Shown: one piece after another, positions 17,276-25,093 of the stretch
Layout: every line of letters begins with the position of its first letter
Position numbering within the stretch: position 1 is the first letter of the stretch
From: Selenomonas sp052169755
Lineage (GTDB): Bacteria; Bacillota; Negativicutes; Selenomonadales; Selenomonadaceae
Reading direction: 5' to 3'
Assembly: GCF_052169755.1 (NCBI RefSeq)
Contig: NZ_JBQNBV010000001.1
Span: forward strand, 1-47,732
Length of the DNA: 47,732 nucleotides
Made by a program: the position numbers and the translations under genes
Notes under the pieces: model-generated
The model's database searches: none
What the model saw: the letters and a program-made list of their open reading frames with translations, nothing else
What the model was told of the DNA's origin: nothing

Positions 17276-18573
17276 TGCTTTTGCGAAGGGGCGGGGTGCG
17301 GAAGTTTCTTGCGCTGTTCGCCCTCATATTCTTTTGGGGAGGAAGCGTCGCTTTCGCTTCGGGCACGATCAGAGCGGTTCAATCGGAAGTTACGGCAGAT
17401 GCAGGCTCCTTGCCGCCCGCTGTCAAGGTGCGCATGGAAAAGAGCGTCTCTGCCATCGCTTCACAGCTGATCGAAGGAAAGCCGCTCGCTTCTTATGAAA
17501 GACGCAGGGCAGCGGATGAAGCGACGATCCGTGAAGTGTTCGACAAGGTGCTCGTCGGCTACTCCGTCACGGCTGTCTCCATTGAAGCGGGCGAAGAGGC
17601 GCACGTTAAGATCGCGCTCATGCCGTGGGCGGATCGCGTCACGGACGTCGAGGTGGAAATCGTCGTTGAGGGGGTTTCGCCTGCTGTCGAAGCGATGGCA
17701 AGAGCCGACCTCGCAGGCGTCGATGTCGTCTTTCGCCGGAGCTTGGAAGGGCTTCCGTCAGCCGCTGTCGATTGGACGAACGGCGTCTTGAAGGAGAGTC
17801 TGAACGCCTATATGACGGAGCATTTGCCCGAATTCCGCGCCGACTTTGACGTCGAGACGGCAGAGAAGTCGCACGTTGTTTTGACCGTCTATCCGAAGAT
17901 GCCCGTCGTGCGTACGGTCGATCTCGCCATGCGCTCGGACACGATTCCGAACTTCACGCTGCTCGAAAAACGCAGCATATTGCAGGCAAAAGCCAACGAG
18001 ATGCTCGGCGTTCCCGTCGCCTTTGCGGCGCGTCACGAGAAGCAGTTTGCGCACGCTATGGAAACGGCGCTCGATACATCGAGAGAATTTCGCGCACTCG
18101 GCTTAAAGACGCACACGACGATCGCTGCGGGCGAGCAGACCTCGATCATGAGCCGCAGTGATACCACGCGATATCGTCTGCGGCTGGAAGGCTGGGGCGA
18201 TGTCGGCAGGGGTTCGGCTGACAGTTCTGCGGTATGCTTTCGCGGCCATGCGGGGGCGATGCTCTCTCGTGACGATGAAGTGTTCCTGCAGGCAGATGTG
18301 CTGCCGCAGGATTTCGCATGGAGTTGGGAGCTCGGTTATGAGCGGCGCATTGCGGGGCGTTTTTTTGCACGGCTGCGTTACGACATGCGCAGGCACGCAT
18401 GGACGACGGGGCTGCGCGCCGAACCTTTGCCGCGCGTAGCTCTGCGCTACGAGTATCGTCGCGGCGATTCGACGGGTGAGGCAGGGCTTAGCTATCGTCT
18501 GCACGACTTTCTTCGCGTAGAGCTTGTGAAAGACTCTTCGCAGCAGTGGCTGCGTCTGATTGGCGATTTTTAA
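17275..18573 (+). CDS. Unrecognised exported protein, probable POTRA-like periplasmic part and C-terminal barrel
   Basis: A 432-residue protein that I cannot assign to a named family. A signal peptide (FLALFALIFFWGGSVAFA) is followed by about 250 residues of alternating helices and strands. Parts recall POTRA-type folds (VGYSVTAVSIEAGEEAHVKI, VTDVEVEIVVEGVSP, HVVLTVYPKMPVVRTVDLAM). From about residue 300 there are short amphipathic strands (RYRLRLEGWGDVG, DEVFLQADVLPQDFAWSWEL, FFARLRYDM, VALRYEYRRGD, AGLSYRLHDFLRVELV), and the last residue is Phe (WLRLIGDF), as in outer-membrane barrels. About 130 residues suit an 8-strand barrel. Its ATG overlaps the bamA stop, which ties its expression to BamA. 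It may be a BamA accessory or an outer-membrane protein of its own. Confidence 0.75.
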   Translation: MLLRRGGVRKFLALFALIFFWGGSVAFASGTIRAVQSEVTADAGSLPPAVKVRMEKSVSAIASQLIEGKPLASYERRRAADEATIREVFDKVLVGYSVTAVSIEAGEEAHVKIALMPWADRVTDVEVEIVVEGVSPAVEAMARADLAGVDVVFRRSLEGLPSAAVDWTNGVLKESLNAYMTEHLPEFRADFDVETAEKSHVVLTVYPKMPVVRTVDLAMRSDTIPNFTLLEKRSILQAKANEMLGVPVAFAARHEKQFAHAMETALDTSREFRALGLKTHTTIAAGEQTSIMSRSDTTRYRLRLEGWGDVGRGSADSSAVCFRGHAGAMLSRDDEVFLQADVLPQDFAWSWELGYERRIAGRFFARLRYDMRRHAWTTGLRAEPLPRVALRYEYRRGDSTGEAGLSYRLHDFLRVELVKDSSQQWLRLIGDF

Positions 18574-18594
18574 GAGCTTTCGCATTCATTGGAC

Positions 18595-18623
18595 TTGAAT
18601 CCATAAAAAGAGTTTGCTATAAT
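18595..18623 (+). promoter_or_regulatory. Strong promoter for the ompH/Skp genes
   Basis: TTGAAT (18595-18600), a 17-nt spacer and TATAAT (18618-18623) with TGC just before it (extended -10). Transcription would start near 18630, giving a leader of about 65 nt. Confidence 0.75.
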
Positions 18624-18641
18624 GTTTATCGTTGGGTAATA

Positions 18642-18669
18642 GAAGAAGGATTGTCTGGCAATCTTCTTC
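18642..18669 (+). promoter_or_regulatory. Leader hairpin before ompH
   Basis: GAAGAAGGATTG pairs with CAATCTTCTTC across a TCTGG loop, with one bulged G. It stands at the 5' end of the transcript, 12 bases before the ribosome-binding site, and has no T-run; it may stabilise the message. Confidence 0.4.
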
Positions 18670-18694
18670 CAAAGAGAAAAGGAGACTAAAAGAA

Positions 18695-19156
18695 ATGGTG
18701 AAACTTCAGAAGACACAGGTAAAGATTTTCTGCGTGGCTCTCGCGCTCGTGTTCATCGGCTCTGTCGTAGCTCTCGGGCTTTCGCAGCTCGGTACGAGCA
18801 CTGCGTCGGCGGCATCGTCGTCTGTCGGCGTCGTTGACTACCGCAAGGCTATGGCAAGTCATCCGGACTACGCTTCGGCGTCGAACGAGATGCAGAAAGC
18901 GATGCAGGAAGCGCAGATGCGCTTTGAGGCTGATACGGCGAACAAGAGCGATGAGGAGAAAGCAAAGGCGATGCAGCAGGCGCAGATGGAGCTGCAGCAG
19001 AAGGAGCAGGATCTCCTCGCGGGCATTCAGAAGAAGGTTGACGCCGCTGTCAAGCAGGTCGCCGAAGCGAAGGGACTATCCGTCGTTCTTGACAAGAACG
19101 CTGTTGTCTATGGCGGACAGGATATCACGGACGACGTCGTGAAGAAGTTCAAATAA
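18695..19156 (+). CDS. OmpH/Skp-family periplasmic chaperone (first of three)
   Basis: A 153-residue protein with an N-terminal hydrophobic segment (FCVALALVFIGSVVALGLSQ) and a probable cleavage site near ASAAS. The body starts SVGVVDYRKAMASHPDY, the standard OmpH opening, followed by a long coiled coil (about 60-125, EMQKAMQEAQMRFEADTANK) and a closing strand segment (GLSVVLDKNAVVYGGQDITD). Skp proteins form jellyfish-shaped trimers that hold unfolded outer-membrane proteins for BamA. Start ATG 18695 follows AAAAGGAG; an in-frame ATG at 18632 falls at the promoter start point. It has its own promoter and is followed by a terminator, so it is probably made in excess of the genes downstream. 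Confidence 0.88.
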   Translation: MVKLQKTQVKIFCVALALVFIGSVVALGLSQLGTSTASAASSSVGVVDYRKAMASHPDYASASNEMQKAMQEAQMRFEADTANKSDEEKAKAMQQAQMELQQKEQDLLAGIQKKVDAAVKQVAEAKGLSVVLDKNAVVYGGQDITDDVVKKFK

Positions 19157-19189
19157 GAGATACGGATATTGAGCGCGCGAGCGCATGAG

Positions 19190-19220
19190 GTACCGGGCGG
19201 GCTTCCTGCCCGGTACTTTT
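19190..19220 (+). terminator. Rho-independent terminator after the first ompH gene
   Basis: A 12-bp GC-rich stem (GTACCGGGCGGG with CCTGCCCGGTAC, one G-U pair), a CTT loop and TTTT at 19217-19220. No clear promoter lies between it and the next gene, so partial read-through probably sets the expression of the following genes. Confidence 0.85.
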
Positions 19221-19250
19221 GAATCTCAGGGCTTTTCGGGGGTGGAAGCG

Positions 19251-20330
19251 GTGACGCAGGAAAAAGGAGAGGTGCGCAGCGCGGGTTTTTGGCTCAAGCA
19301 TAGAAACACGCTTTGCGGCGTCTTTGTCGTCGCGCTCATCCTGCTTCTCGGCAGCGCTGGTTTTTTCTTTCGCGCGTCTTTGCAGCCGCCGCCGTCGCCT
19401 CCGGCGCCGCAGGAGCCGGGCGGCATCGGCGTCGTTGATCTTGCGCGTGCGGAGAAGGTGCATGAGGTATACGCGCAAATCGCTGCGCTTGACGCAGAGC
19501 GAGCCGTGATTGCCGCTGATATTGCACGTCTCAGCGCCGATCGCCGCGCATGGAAGCCGCCTGCACTCTCGGACGAGCCGTTTCAGCTTGCGGCAGAGCA
19601 AAAGGAACTGCAGCAGGAGCGGCTTGCAGCGGAAGGACGTGCACGCGAGCGCCGCAAAGCGCTTGCTGCATGGGAAGAAGAAACGAAAGAGGCGTTCCTC
19701 GCCGAAAAGAAGGTGATTGAGGACGCCTATCAAAATCGCATAGTGAATATCGAGATGAAGATCGACAACCGCGAAGCTATGCTTCTCTCGGCTGACGATG
19801 TAAAAACGCTCCTGCAGGAGCTTGAAACCCTGCGCAATGAACGCGGCACACGCATAGAGGCGCTTTTTGCCGCACGCGATGAAAAGAGGCGGCAATATCT
19901 CGCCGCGCTTATCGCGCGAGACGAAGCGCTCGGGAAAAGCAGTGCGGCGCAGGAAGAAGCCGCACGCCAAAAAGCGGAAGCCGACAAACGCAACCGCGAA
20001 GCGCTTCGGCAGGCGATGCAGGGCATTGAGATCGACGAGCTTCTGAACCGCAAAAAAGCAGCTCTCGCGGCGAAAGACGAGGAGATTCGCATCCTGCGCG
20101 AGCATATTCGCAAGGATATTGAGAGCAAGACGGCGAAGCTCGCAATCGTCCATCGGCTCGCTTTTGTCGTCGTAAAAGAAACGGACGAAGCCGTGGGCGT
20201 GCGGCGTGAGGAAGATGCTGCGACGATGCTGCGCTTCCCCGTTCATGTGTCCGATGCAGTAGACTTGACGGACGAAGTTATCGCCGAGCTTGCATCGGGA
20301 ACAATTTTAGAAAGAAGTGGAAAATCATGA
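19251..20330 (+). CDS. Membrane-anchored long coiled-coil OmpH/Skp-like protein
   Basis: A 359-residue protein. A short cytoplasmic start is followed by a membrane helix (about 20-42: LCGVFVVALILLLGSAGFFF), a Pro-rich linker (PPPSPPAPQEPGG) and GIGVVDLARAEKVHEVYAQI, the opening also seen in OmpH proteins. About 200 residues of charged coiled coil follow (for example EEAARQKAEADKRNREALRQ). The tail ends LTDEVIAELASG, resembling the ITDDV end of the neighbouring OmpH proteins. It is more than twice normal Skp length. I choose GTG 19251 because the terminator hairpin lies inside the sequence of a longer reading frame that begins at 19185, and a GGGGGTGG site precedes it. Probably a tethered relative of Skp; function is inferred from kinship and position. 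Confidence 0.75.
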   Translation: MTQEKGEVRSAGFWLKHRNTLCGVFVVALILLLGSAGFFFRASLQPPPSPPAPQEPGGIGVVDLARAEKVHEVYAQIAALDAERAVIAADIARLSADRRAWKPPALSDEPFQLAAEQKELQQERLAAEGRARERRKALAAWEEETKEAFLAEKKVIEDAYQNRIVNIEMKIDNREAMLLSADDVKTLLQELETLRNERGTRIEALFAARDEKRRQYLAALIARDEALGKSSAAQEEAARQKAEADKRNREALRQAMQGIEIDELLNRKKAALAAKDEEIRILREHIRKDIESKTAKLAIVHRLAFVVVKETDEAVGVRREEDAATMLRFPVHVSDAVDLTDEVIAELASGTILERSGKS

Positions 20331-20770
20331 AGCAGAAAAAGAAACGTGCGGCACTTCTCAGCGTCGTTTTTGCCGCCATGATGCTTGCCGCAGGCTGTGG
20401 CTCCGCCGAGATCGGCTACGTTGACCCGACGCGCGTCGAGAAGGAAGCGCCGGCGATCATGAGCATCGACGCAGAGATGAAGACGAAGATGGAAGAAGTG
20501 CAGAAGCAGGCGGAAGATGATTTCAAGGCGAAGCAGGCGCAGAATGTATCGCCGGATGAACTGCAGAAGATGCAGCAGCAGGTGATGGGGCAGATGCAGC
20601 AGACAGCCAATATCTACAACCAGCAGAAAACGATCAAGATGCAGACCGCCATCGGTGAGATCGCACGTACGAAGAAGATTGACGCCGTCGTTTACAATGT
20701 GGAAGAGCAAAAGCTCGTCCATCTCGGCGGCACGGACATCACCGATGATGTGATCAAGGCGCTTCAGTGA
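20327..20770 (+). CDS. OmpH/Skp-family lipoprotein (third of three)
   Basis: A 147-residue protein with a lipoprotein signal peptide (lipobox LAAGC at about 20-24) and then IGYVDPTRVEKEAPAIMSID, a Gln/Lys/Met-rich coiled coil (about 45-105), and a strand-rich end (AVVYNVEEQKLVHLGGTDIT, DDVIKAL) matching the other OmpH proteins here. The lipid anchor would hold it at a membrane surface, unlike soluble Skp. Its ATG overlaps the stop of the previous gene by four bases, so the two are coupled. It precedes lpxD by 10 bases, as OmpH genes commonly do in Gram-negative bacteria. Confidence 0.85.
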   Translation: MKQKKKRAALLSVVFAAMMLAAGCGSAEIGYVDPTRVEKEAPAIMSIDAEMKTKMEEVQKQAEDDFKAKQAQNVSPDELQKMQQQVMGQMQQTANIYNQQKTIKMQTAIGEIARTKKIDAVVYNVEEQKLVHLGGTDITDDVIKALQ

Positions 20771-20780
20771 GGATTGGACA

Positions 20781-21812
20781 ATGAAAAAGACATTGGGGGA
20801 GATCGCCCGTTTCTTGGGCGGGCGGCTTGCAGGAGATGAGAACATCACTGTCACGGGCGCGACGAACATCGAAGCGGCAGGCGCATCGGACATCACCTTT
20901 GCTGCGCCGCCCCATATAGAAGAAGCGAAAGCATCGAAGGCGGCGGCTGTCATCCTGCCCGAAGGCGTGCAGGACTTTCCTCTGCCTGCCGTCCATGTAA
21001 AGGAGCCTCGCGCCGCGTTCGCGAAGCTTCTGGAGATCTTCACGCCGCCTTTGCTTCTGCCCGATGGCGTCAGTCCGCAAGCGTTTGTGGCAAAGACTGC
21101 TGCGATTGCGGCGGGCGCGCGCATCCTGCCGTTCGCCGTCGTCGATGCACACGCAAAGATCGGTGCGGACGCCGTACTCTATCCGCATGTTTACGTCGGA
21201 CAGTATGCTGAGGTCGGTGCGGGAAGCGTACTCCATGCGGGCGTGACGGTGCGTGAGCGATGCCGCATCGGCAGGCGATGCGTGCTTCATGCCAATGCGG
21301 TCGTAGGTTCCGACGGTTTCGGTTTCACAACGGCGAGCGGCGTGCACACGAAAGTGCCGCAGGTCGGCAACGTCGTCTTAGAGGATGACGTCGAAATCGG
21401 CGCACACGTCGGCATTGACCGCGCTACGACAGGATCGACCGTCATCGGGCATGGCACGAAGATCGACAACCTCGTACATATCGGACACAACTGTAAGATC
21501 GGTCCGAACAATCTCATCGTTGCGCAGACGGGCATCTCCGGTTCGACGACGACGGGACCGAACGTGACCTTCGGCGGGCAGGTCGGCACGGTCGGACACA
21601 TCCATATCGGCGGCAACTCTGTCTACGCCGCTCGCTCGGGCATCATTGGCGATATGCCGGACGGTGTTTTTTGTGCGGGATTCCCCGTGCAGAGCCATCA
21701 GGAGTGGCTGCGTATGCAGGCGGCGATGAAACGCCTGCCTGAAATGGTCAAGAAAATCAAGCGATTGGAAAAAGCGCTGGCACAGGCGAACGAGAAGGAA
21801 ACGAAAGAATGA
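20781..21812 (+). CDS. lpxD: UDP-3-O-acylglucosamine N-acyltransferase
   Basis: A 343-residue LpxD, the usual length. The N-terminal uridine-binding domain (TLGEIARFLGGRLAGDENIT, then ITFAAPPHIEEAKASKA) is followed by a left-handed beta-helix of hexapeptide repeats (about 100-300) and a C-terminal helix. The catalytic His lies in LVHIGHNCKIG (about 236). GSDGFGF near 177 is also a family mark. It adds the second 3-hydroxyacyl chain, from acyl-ACP, to UDP-3-O-acylglucosamine in lipid A synthesis in the cytoplasm. It overlaps the acyltransferase gene downstream by four bases. LpxA, LpxC and FabZ, often nearby, are not in this window. Confidence 0.95.
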   Translation: MKKTLGEIARFLGGRLAGDENITVTGATNIEAAGASDITFAAPPHIEEAKASKAAAVILPEGVQDFPLPAVHVKEPRAAFAKLLEIFTPPLLLPDGVSPQAFVAKTAAIAAGARILPFAVVDAHAKIGADAVLYPHVYVGQYAEVGAGSVLHAGVTVRERCRIGRRCVLHANAVVGSDGFGFTTASGVHTKVPQVGNVVLEDDVEIGAHVGIDRATTGSTVIGHGTKIDNLVHIGHNCKIGPNNLIVAQTGISGSTTTGPNVTFGGQVGTVGHIHIGGNSVYAARSGIIGDMPDGVFCAGFPVQSHQEWLRMQAAMKRLPEMVKKIKRLEKALAQANEKETKE

Positions 21813-22669
21813 CGTACTACCTCGTGCGCTTTTTGAGCCGCCTCGTCTGCCTTTTGCCTGGACGCTTGTGCGACGCTTTGGGACGAATGCTGGCGCTCTG
21901 CCTCTGGCCTTTTTTGCCTGCAAAGAGGAAGAAGCTGGCACGGGAGCAGGTCGCCATGTGCCTTGGTACGGATGCAAAAGAGTCCGAGCGCATCGCGAAG
22001 GAGAGCGCCGTGCGCTTCGGTCCCATGCTCTTTGAGGTGCTGCGCTTTCCTGTCATCGTGCGCCGCATGGCGGATTATGTCGAGATCGAGGGCGCGGAGC
22101 ACCTGCGTACAATGCTCGAAAAGGGCAAGGGCGCTGTCATCGCGACGGCGCACACGGGCAACTGGGAGCTTATGGGCGGCGCGCTGTCGCAGGCAGGTTT
22201 TCCGATCATCGGCGTCGCCATGCGCCAGCATGACGCGGCGATGGATCGCTTCATCAACGAGTACCGCTGTCTCGTTGGTATGCACATCACTTACAAAGAC
22301 GACGTGCGCGAGATGTTCCGCATGATGAAGAAAGGCTGGATCGTTGGACTTCTTGCCGACCAAGATACGAATCGGCGCGACGGCGTCGTGCTCGACTTCT
22401 TTGGGCAGCCGACGAACTGTGTGCCGGGTCCTGCCGCGATGGCGCGTTCGGCAGGCATCGGCGTCATCCCCGGCTATATTACGCGCAAGAAGGACGGTAC
22501 GCACAAGATCATCCTCCATGCACCCATCGACGTGCCGCGCACGAAGGACAAGCGCAGCGACATCCGCACCGCTGGGCAGGCAGTCAACCGCATTCTTGAG
22601 CAGCATATCCGTGAGCATCCCGAAGAATGGTTCTGGCTGCACGACCGCTGGAAGTCCATGCACGAATAG
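21809..22669 (+). CDS. lpxL: Lipid A late acyltransferase, LpxL/HtrB family
   Basis: A 286-residue lysophospholipid acyltransferase-like protein. An N-terminal hydrophobic part anchors it in the inner membrane. The catalytic HX4(D/E) motif is HTGNWE (about 113-118) within VIATAHTGNWELMGGALSQA, and QDTNRRDGVVLDFFGQPTNC with PAAMARSAG are family blocks. It should transfer a secondary acyl chain to a lipid A precursor after Kdo addition. ATGA overlap with lpxD indicates coupling. Whether it is of LpxL or LpxM type cannot be told from sequence alone. Confidence 0.9.
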   Translation: MTYYLVRFLSRLVCLLPGRLCDALGRMLALCLWPFLPAKRKKLAREQVAMCLGTDAKESERIAKESAVRFGPMLFEVLRFPVIVRRMADYVEIEGAEHLRTMLEKGKGAVIATAHTGNWELMGGALSQAGFPIIGVAMRQHDAAMDRFINEYRCLVGMHITYKDDVREMFRMMKKGWIVGLLADQDTNRRDGVVLDFFGQPTNCVPGPAAMARSAGIGVIPGYITRKKDGTHKIILHAPIDVPRTKDKRSDIRTAGQAVNRILEQHIREHPEEWFWLHDRWKSMHE

Positions 22670-22686
22670 TTGTGCGCGGCGGCTGC

Positions 22687-22715
22687 TTGCATGAAAATGG
22701 AAAAGCCTTTATAAT
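22687..22715 (+). promoter_or_regulatory. Promoter of the yaaR-holB-ricT block
   Basis: TTGCAT (22687-22692), a 17-nt spacer and a perfect TATAAT (22710-22715). Transcription would start near 22722, about 35 bases before yaaR. Confidence 0.7.
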
Positions 22716-22756
22716 TTAAGGTAGAATCAGAGAAAGTGCAGGCGGAAGGTGGACTT

Positions 22757-23209
22757 ATGAAGATAGATGCTTTGAGCGCACAGCGCTCTTCGATGCAGAC
22801 GCTTGAGCGCGACGTTGCCGTGCATGAGGTTTCACGTTCGGACACGGACTTCGGTGCGGAGCTTGCCGACCAACATGCGGCGTTTTCCGATCGCCAGCTG
22901 CAGGAAATCTTGAAAAAGATTGATGAGCAGGGGGCGCGTCTTACGAACACGCCGACGTACGATGAACTGAAAGCGTACCGCGATCTCGTCAAGGGCTTCG
23001 TCGATGAGGCGGTCGGACGCATGTATCAGCTTCATGTGCAGGCGGGCTGGGATCGCATGGGGCGTCAGAAGGTCTATACGACGGTGCGTAAGATCGACCG
23101 CAAGCTCGAAGAGCTTGCGGAGAAGATCCGTACGGGGCAGACGGATGCCTTTGATATCGTGGCGAGCCATGACGCGATTCGCGGTATGCTCGTCGATCTT
23201 TATATGTGA
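22757..23209 (+). CDS. yaaR: YaaR family protein (DUF327)
   Basis: A 150-residue, mostly helical cytoplasmic protein. Family blocks are FSDRQLQEILKKIDEQGARL, YDELKAYRDLVKGFVDEAVG and KVYTTVRKIDRKLEELAEKI, and it has the usual length. In Bacillus yaaR lies directly before holB, as here; its molecular role is not established. ATG 22757 is preceded by a GGAAGGTGG site; a GTG 21 bases upstream is in frame but overlaps it. Its stop overlaps the holB ATG (TGATG). Confidence 0.85.
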   Translation: MKIDALSAQRSSMQTLERDVAVHEVSRSDTDFGAELADQHAAFSDRQLQEILKKIDEQGARLTNTPTYDELKAYRDLVKGFVDEAVGRMYQLHVQAGWDRMGRQKVYTTVRKIDRKLEELAEKIRTGQTDAFDIVASHDAIRGMLVDLYM

Positions 23210-24204
23210 TGGCAGAGACGCTTCTCTGGCAGGACGTCCTTGGACACGAAGGGAATATCAAAAGGCTGCGGATCATGCTGCGGGGCGGTCGTCTGCCTCA
23301 TGCGCTCCTCTTTTCGGGGCTTATGGGCGTGGGAAAGAGGAAAATCGCGCGTCTTGTCGCCGCAGCTTTGCTGTGCGGCAAAGAGGAAGCGCCGTGCGGC
23401 GAATGTCCGTCTTGTCGCGCCCTTCTTTCGGGCACGCATCCCGACTACATCGAGTGCGCTCCCGAAAGCCGCGGCAAAAGTACGCGCGTCATCCGCATCG
23501 ATGCCGTGCGCGAGATCGAGCAGAAGGTCGCGCGAAAGCCGCTCCTTTCAAGACGTTTCGTCGTTGTTATGGATGAAGCGGACACGATGAATGAGGCGGC
23601 GGCGAACAGTCTGTTAAAAACACTCGAAGAGCCGTCGGGCGAGGTCTTTTTCCTGCTTGTGACGGCACGACGCGCAGCCCTTCTGCCGACGATCCTTTCC
23701 CGCGTGCGTGAGATGCATTTCGGTGCGCTTTCTCCGGATGTGATCGAGCGTGCGCTTCTCATGCGCGGCATTGCTGCCGAGAAAGCGCGTGCACTGGCTC
23801 GGACGGCGGACGGCAGTCTCGGTCATGCGCTCCTTTTGAATGAAGAAGACGGCTTGCAGTTGGCAGAAGATGCGGCGCGGACGCTTTTCTTCCTTCGAAC
23901 GCTGGATATGTTCAAGATTTGGGTGAAAGCAGAAGAGCTTGGCAGACTGCCACGCGAGCGTGCTGAGGATTGGCTGCTTGCACTCGCAAGACTCTTGCGC
24001 GACATGCTTGCGCTTCATGCAGGGGGCGGCGTGCTCTTTCATGAGGAAAAGCGAAGCGAGATGGCAAATGCACTTGTGGGATTTTCTGAGGATCGTGTCT
24101 TTTCGCAGATCTCGCTCGTGCAAGAGGCGCTTAAGAGGCTCAGGAGCAACGCGAGTCAGCGATTGATTTTTGAAGGGCTTTTGCTGCGTATGCAGGAGGC
24201 TTAG
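23209..24204 (+). CDS. holB: DNA polymerase III, delta-prime subunit
   Basis: A 331-residue clamp-loader AAA+ subunit. It has WQDVLGHEGNIKRLRIML near the start, a P-loop-like GLMGVGKRK (38-46), a zinc cluster formed by Cys residues at about 56, 63, 66 and 69 (CGKEEAPCGECPSC), and the box NSLLKTLEEPSGEVFFLLVT. It works with DnaX and HolA to load the sliding clamp. It is coupled to yaaR (TGATG) and followed by ricT, the order found in Bacillus. The Bacillus gene yabA, which usually follows ricT, is missing here. Confidence 0.93.
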   Translation: MAETLLWQDVLGHEGNIKRLRIMLRGGRLPHALLFSGLMGVGKRKIARLVAAALLCGKEEAPCGECPSCRALLSGTHPDYIECAPESRGKSTRVIRIDAVREIEQKVARKPLLSRRFVVVMDEADTMNEAAANSLLKTLEEPSGEVFFLLVTARRAALLPTILSRVREMHFGALSPDVIERALLMRGIAAEKARALARTADGSLGHALLLNEEDGLQLAEDAARTLFFLRTLDMFKIWVKAEELGRLPRERAEDWLLALARLLRDMLALHAGGGVLFHEEKRSEMANALVGFSEDRVFSQISLVQEALKRLRSNASQRLIFEGLLLRMQEA

Positions 24205-24268
24205 AAAGGCGAATGATGATGTCAGGCGCACAAAAGCTGCGCTTTTTATAGATGAAGGAGGCAAGGGG

Positions 24269-25093
24269 TTGCAGATGATTGTGGGCGTCCGCTTCAAGAA
24301 AGCGGGCAAGATTTATTATTTTAGCCCCGGGAAATATGCACTTGCACTCGGCGACGAGGTCATCGTCGAAACGGTGCGCGGTACGGAGTGCGGCCGCGTC
24401 GTCTTAGGACCGCGTGAGGCGGAAGAGAACGGCGCGCAGCCGTTAAAGCCCGTGCAGAGAAAGGCGACAGCACAGGATCTTCAGAAGGTAGAGGAAAATC
24501 ACCGACAGGAAAAGGAAGCGTTCAAGATCTGCGAGAAGAAGATCAAGGTGCATGGTTTGCCGATGAAGCTCGTCGATGTTGAGTATACGTTTGATCTGAA
24601 CAAGATCATTTTCTTTTTTACGGCGGACGGGCGCATCGACTTCCGCGAACTGGTCAAGGATCTTGCTTCCGTCTTTCGCACACGCATCGAGCTGCGCCAG
24701 ATCGGCGTGCGCGACGAGGCAAAACTCATGGGCGGCATGGGCTGCTGCGGCAGACCGCTTTGCTGCTCGATGTTCCTCGGAGACTTTGAGCCGGTATCCA
24801 TTCGGATGGCGAAGGAACAGAATCTCTCGCTGAATCCGACGAAGATTTCGGGAATATGCGGCAGACTCATGTGCTGCCTGAAATACGAGTGCGCAGGCTA
24901 CCGAAAGAATTGCCCCAAGCGCCGTACGAAGCCGCCGAAACAGGGCAGCCGCGTGGCTTCGGCTGAAGGGGAAGGAAAGGTCATCTCCCTCAACATGCAA
25001 CGGCGCACGGCGACGATTCTTCTCGACTCGCATAAGACGCTCGTGGCGGCATGGGAGGACATCGTCGCTGTCGAGCAGGAGGACAAAGCGTAA
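24269..25093 (+). CDS. ricT: RicT (YaaT), PSP1-domain protein
   Basis: A 274-residue PSP1 protein. It opens MQMIVGVRFKKAGKIYYF, as RicT proteins do. The core contains IFFFTADGRIDFRELVKDLA and RTRIELRQIGVRDEAKLMGG, followed by closely spaced cysteines in GMGCCGRPLCCSMF, GICGRLMCCLKYEC and KNCPKR. In Bacillus RicT joins RicA and RicF in an iron-sulfur complex that steers RNase Y. AAGGAGG at 24255-24261 is 7 nt before TTG 24269 and 13 nt before ATG 24275; the TTG start also fits the length before VGVRF. The Cys-rich signature is complete. Its old name as a sporulation protein does not imply sporulation here. Confidence 0.92.
   Translation: MQMIVGVRFKKAGKIYYFSPGKYALALGDEVIVETVRGTECGRVVLGPREAEENGAQPLKPVQRKATAQDLQKVEENHRQEKEAFKICEKKIKVHGLPMKLVDVEYTFDLNKIIFFFTADGRIDFRELVKDLASVFRTRIELRQIGVRDEAKLMGGMGCCGRPLCCSMFLGDFEPVSIRMAKEQNLSLNPTKISGICGRLMCCLKYECAGYRKNCPKRRTKPPKQGSRVASAEGEGKVISLNMQRRTATILLDSHKTLVAAWEDIVAVEQEDKA

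Noticed and set aside
19185..19250. Longer 5' end for the coiled-coil OmpH-like gene
   Set aside because: It would translate through a strong terminator hairpin.
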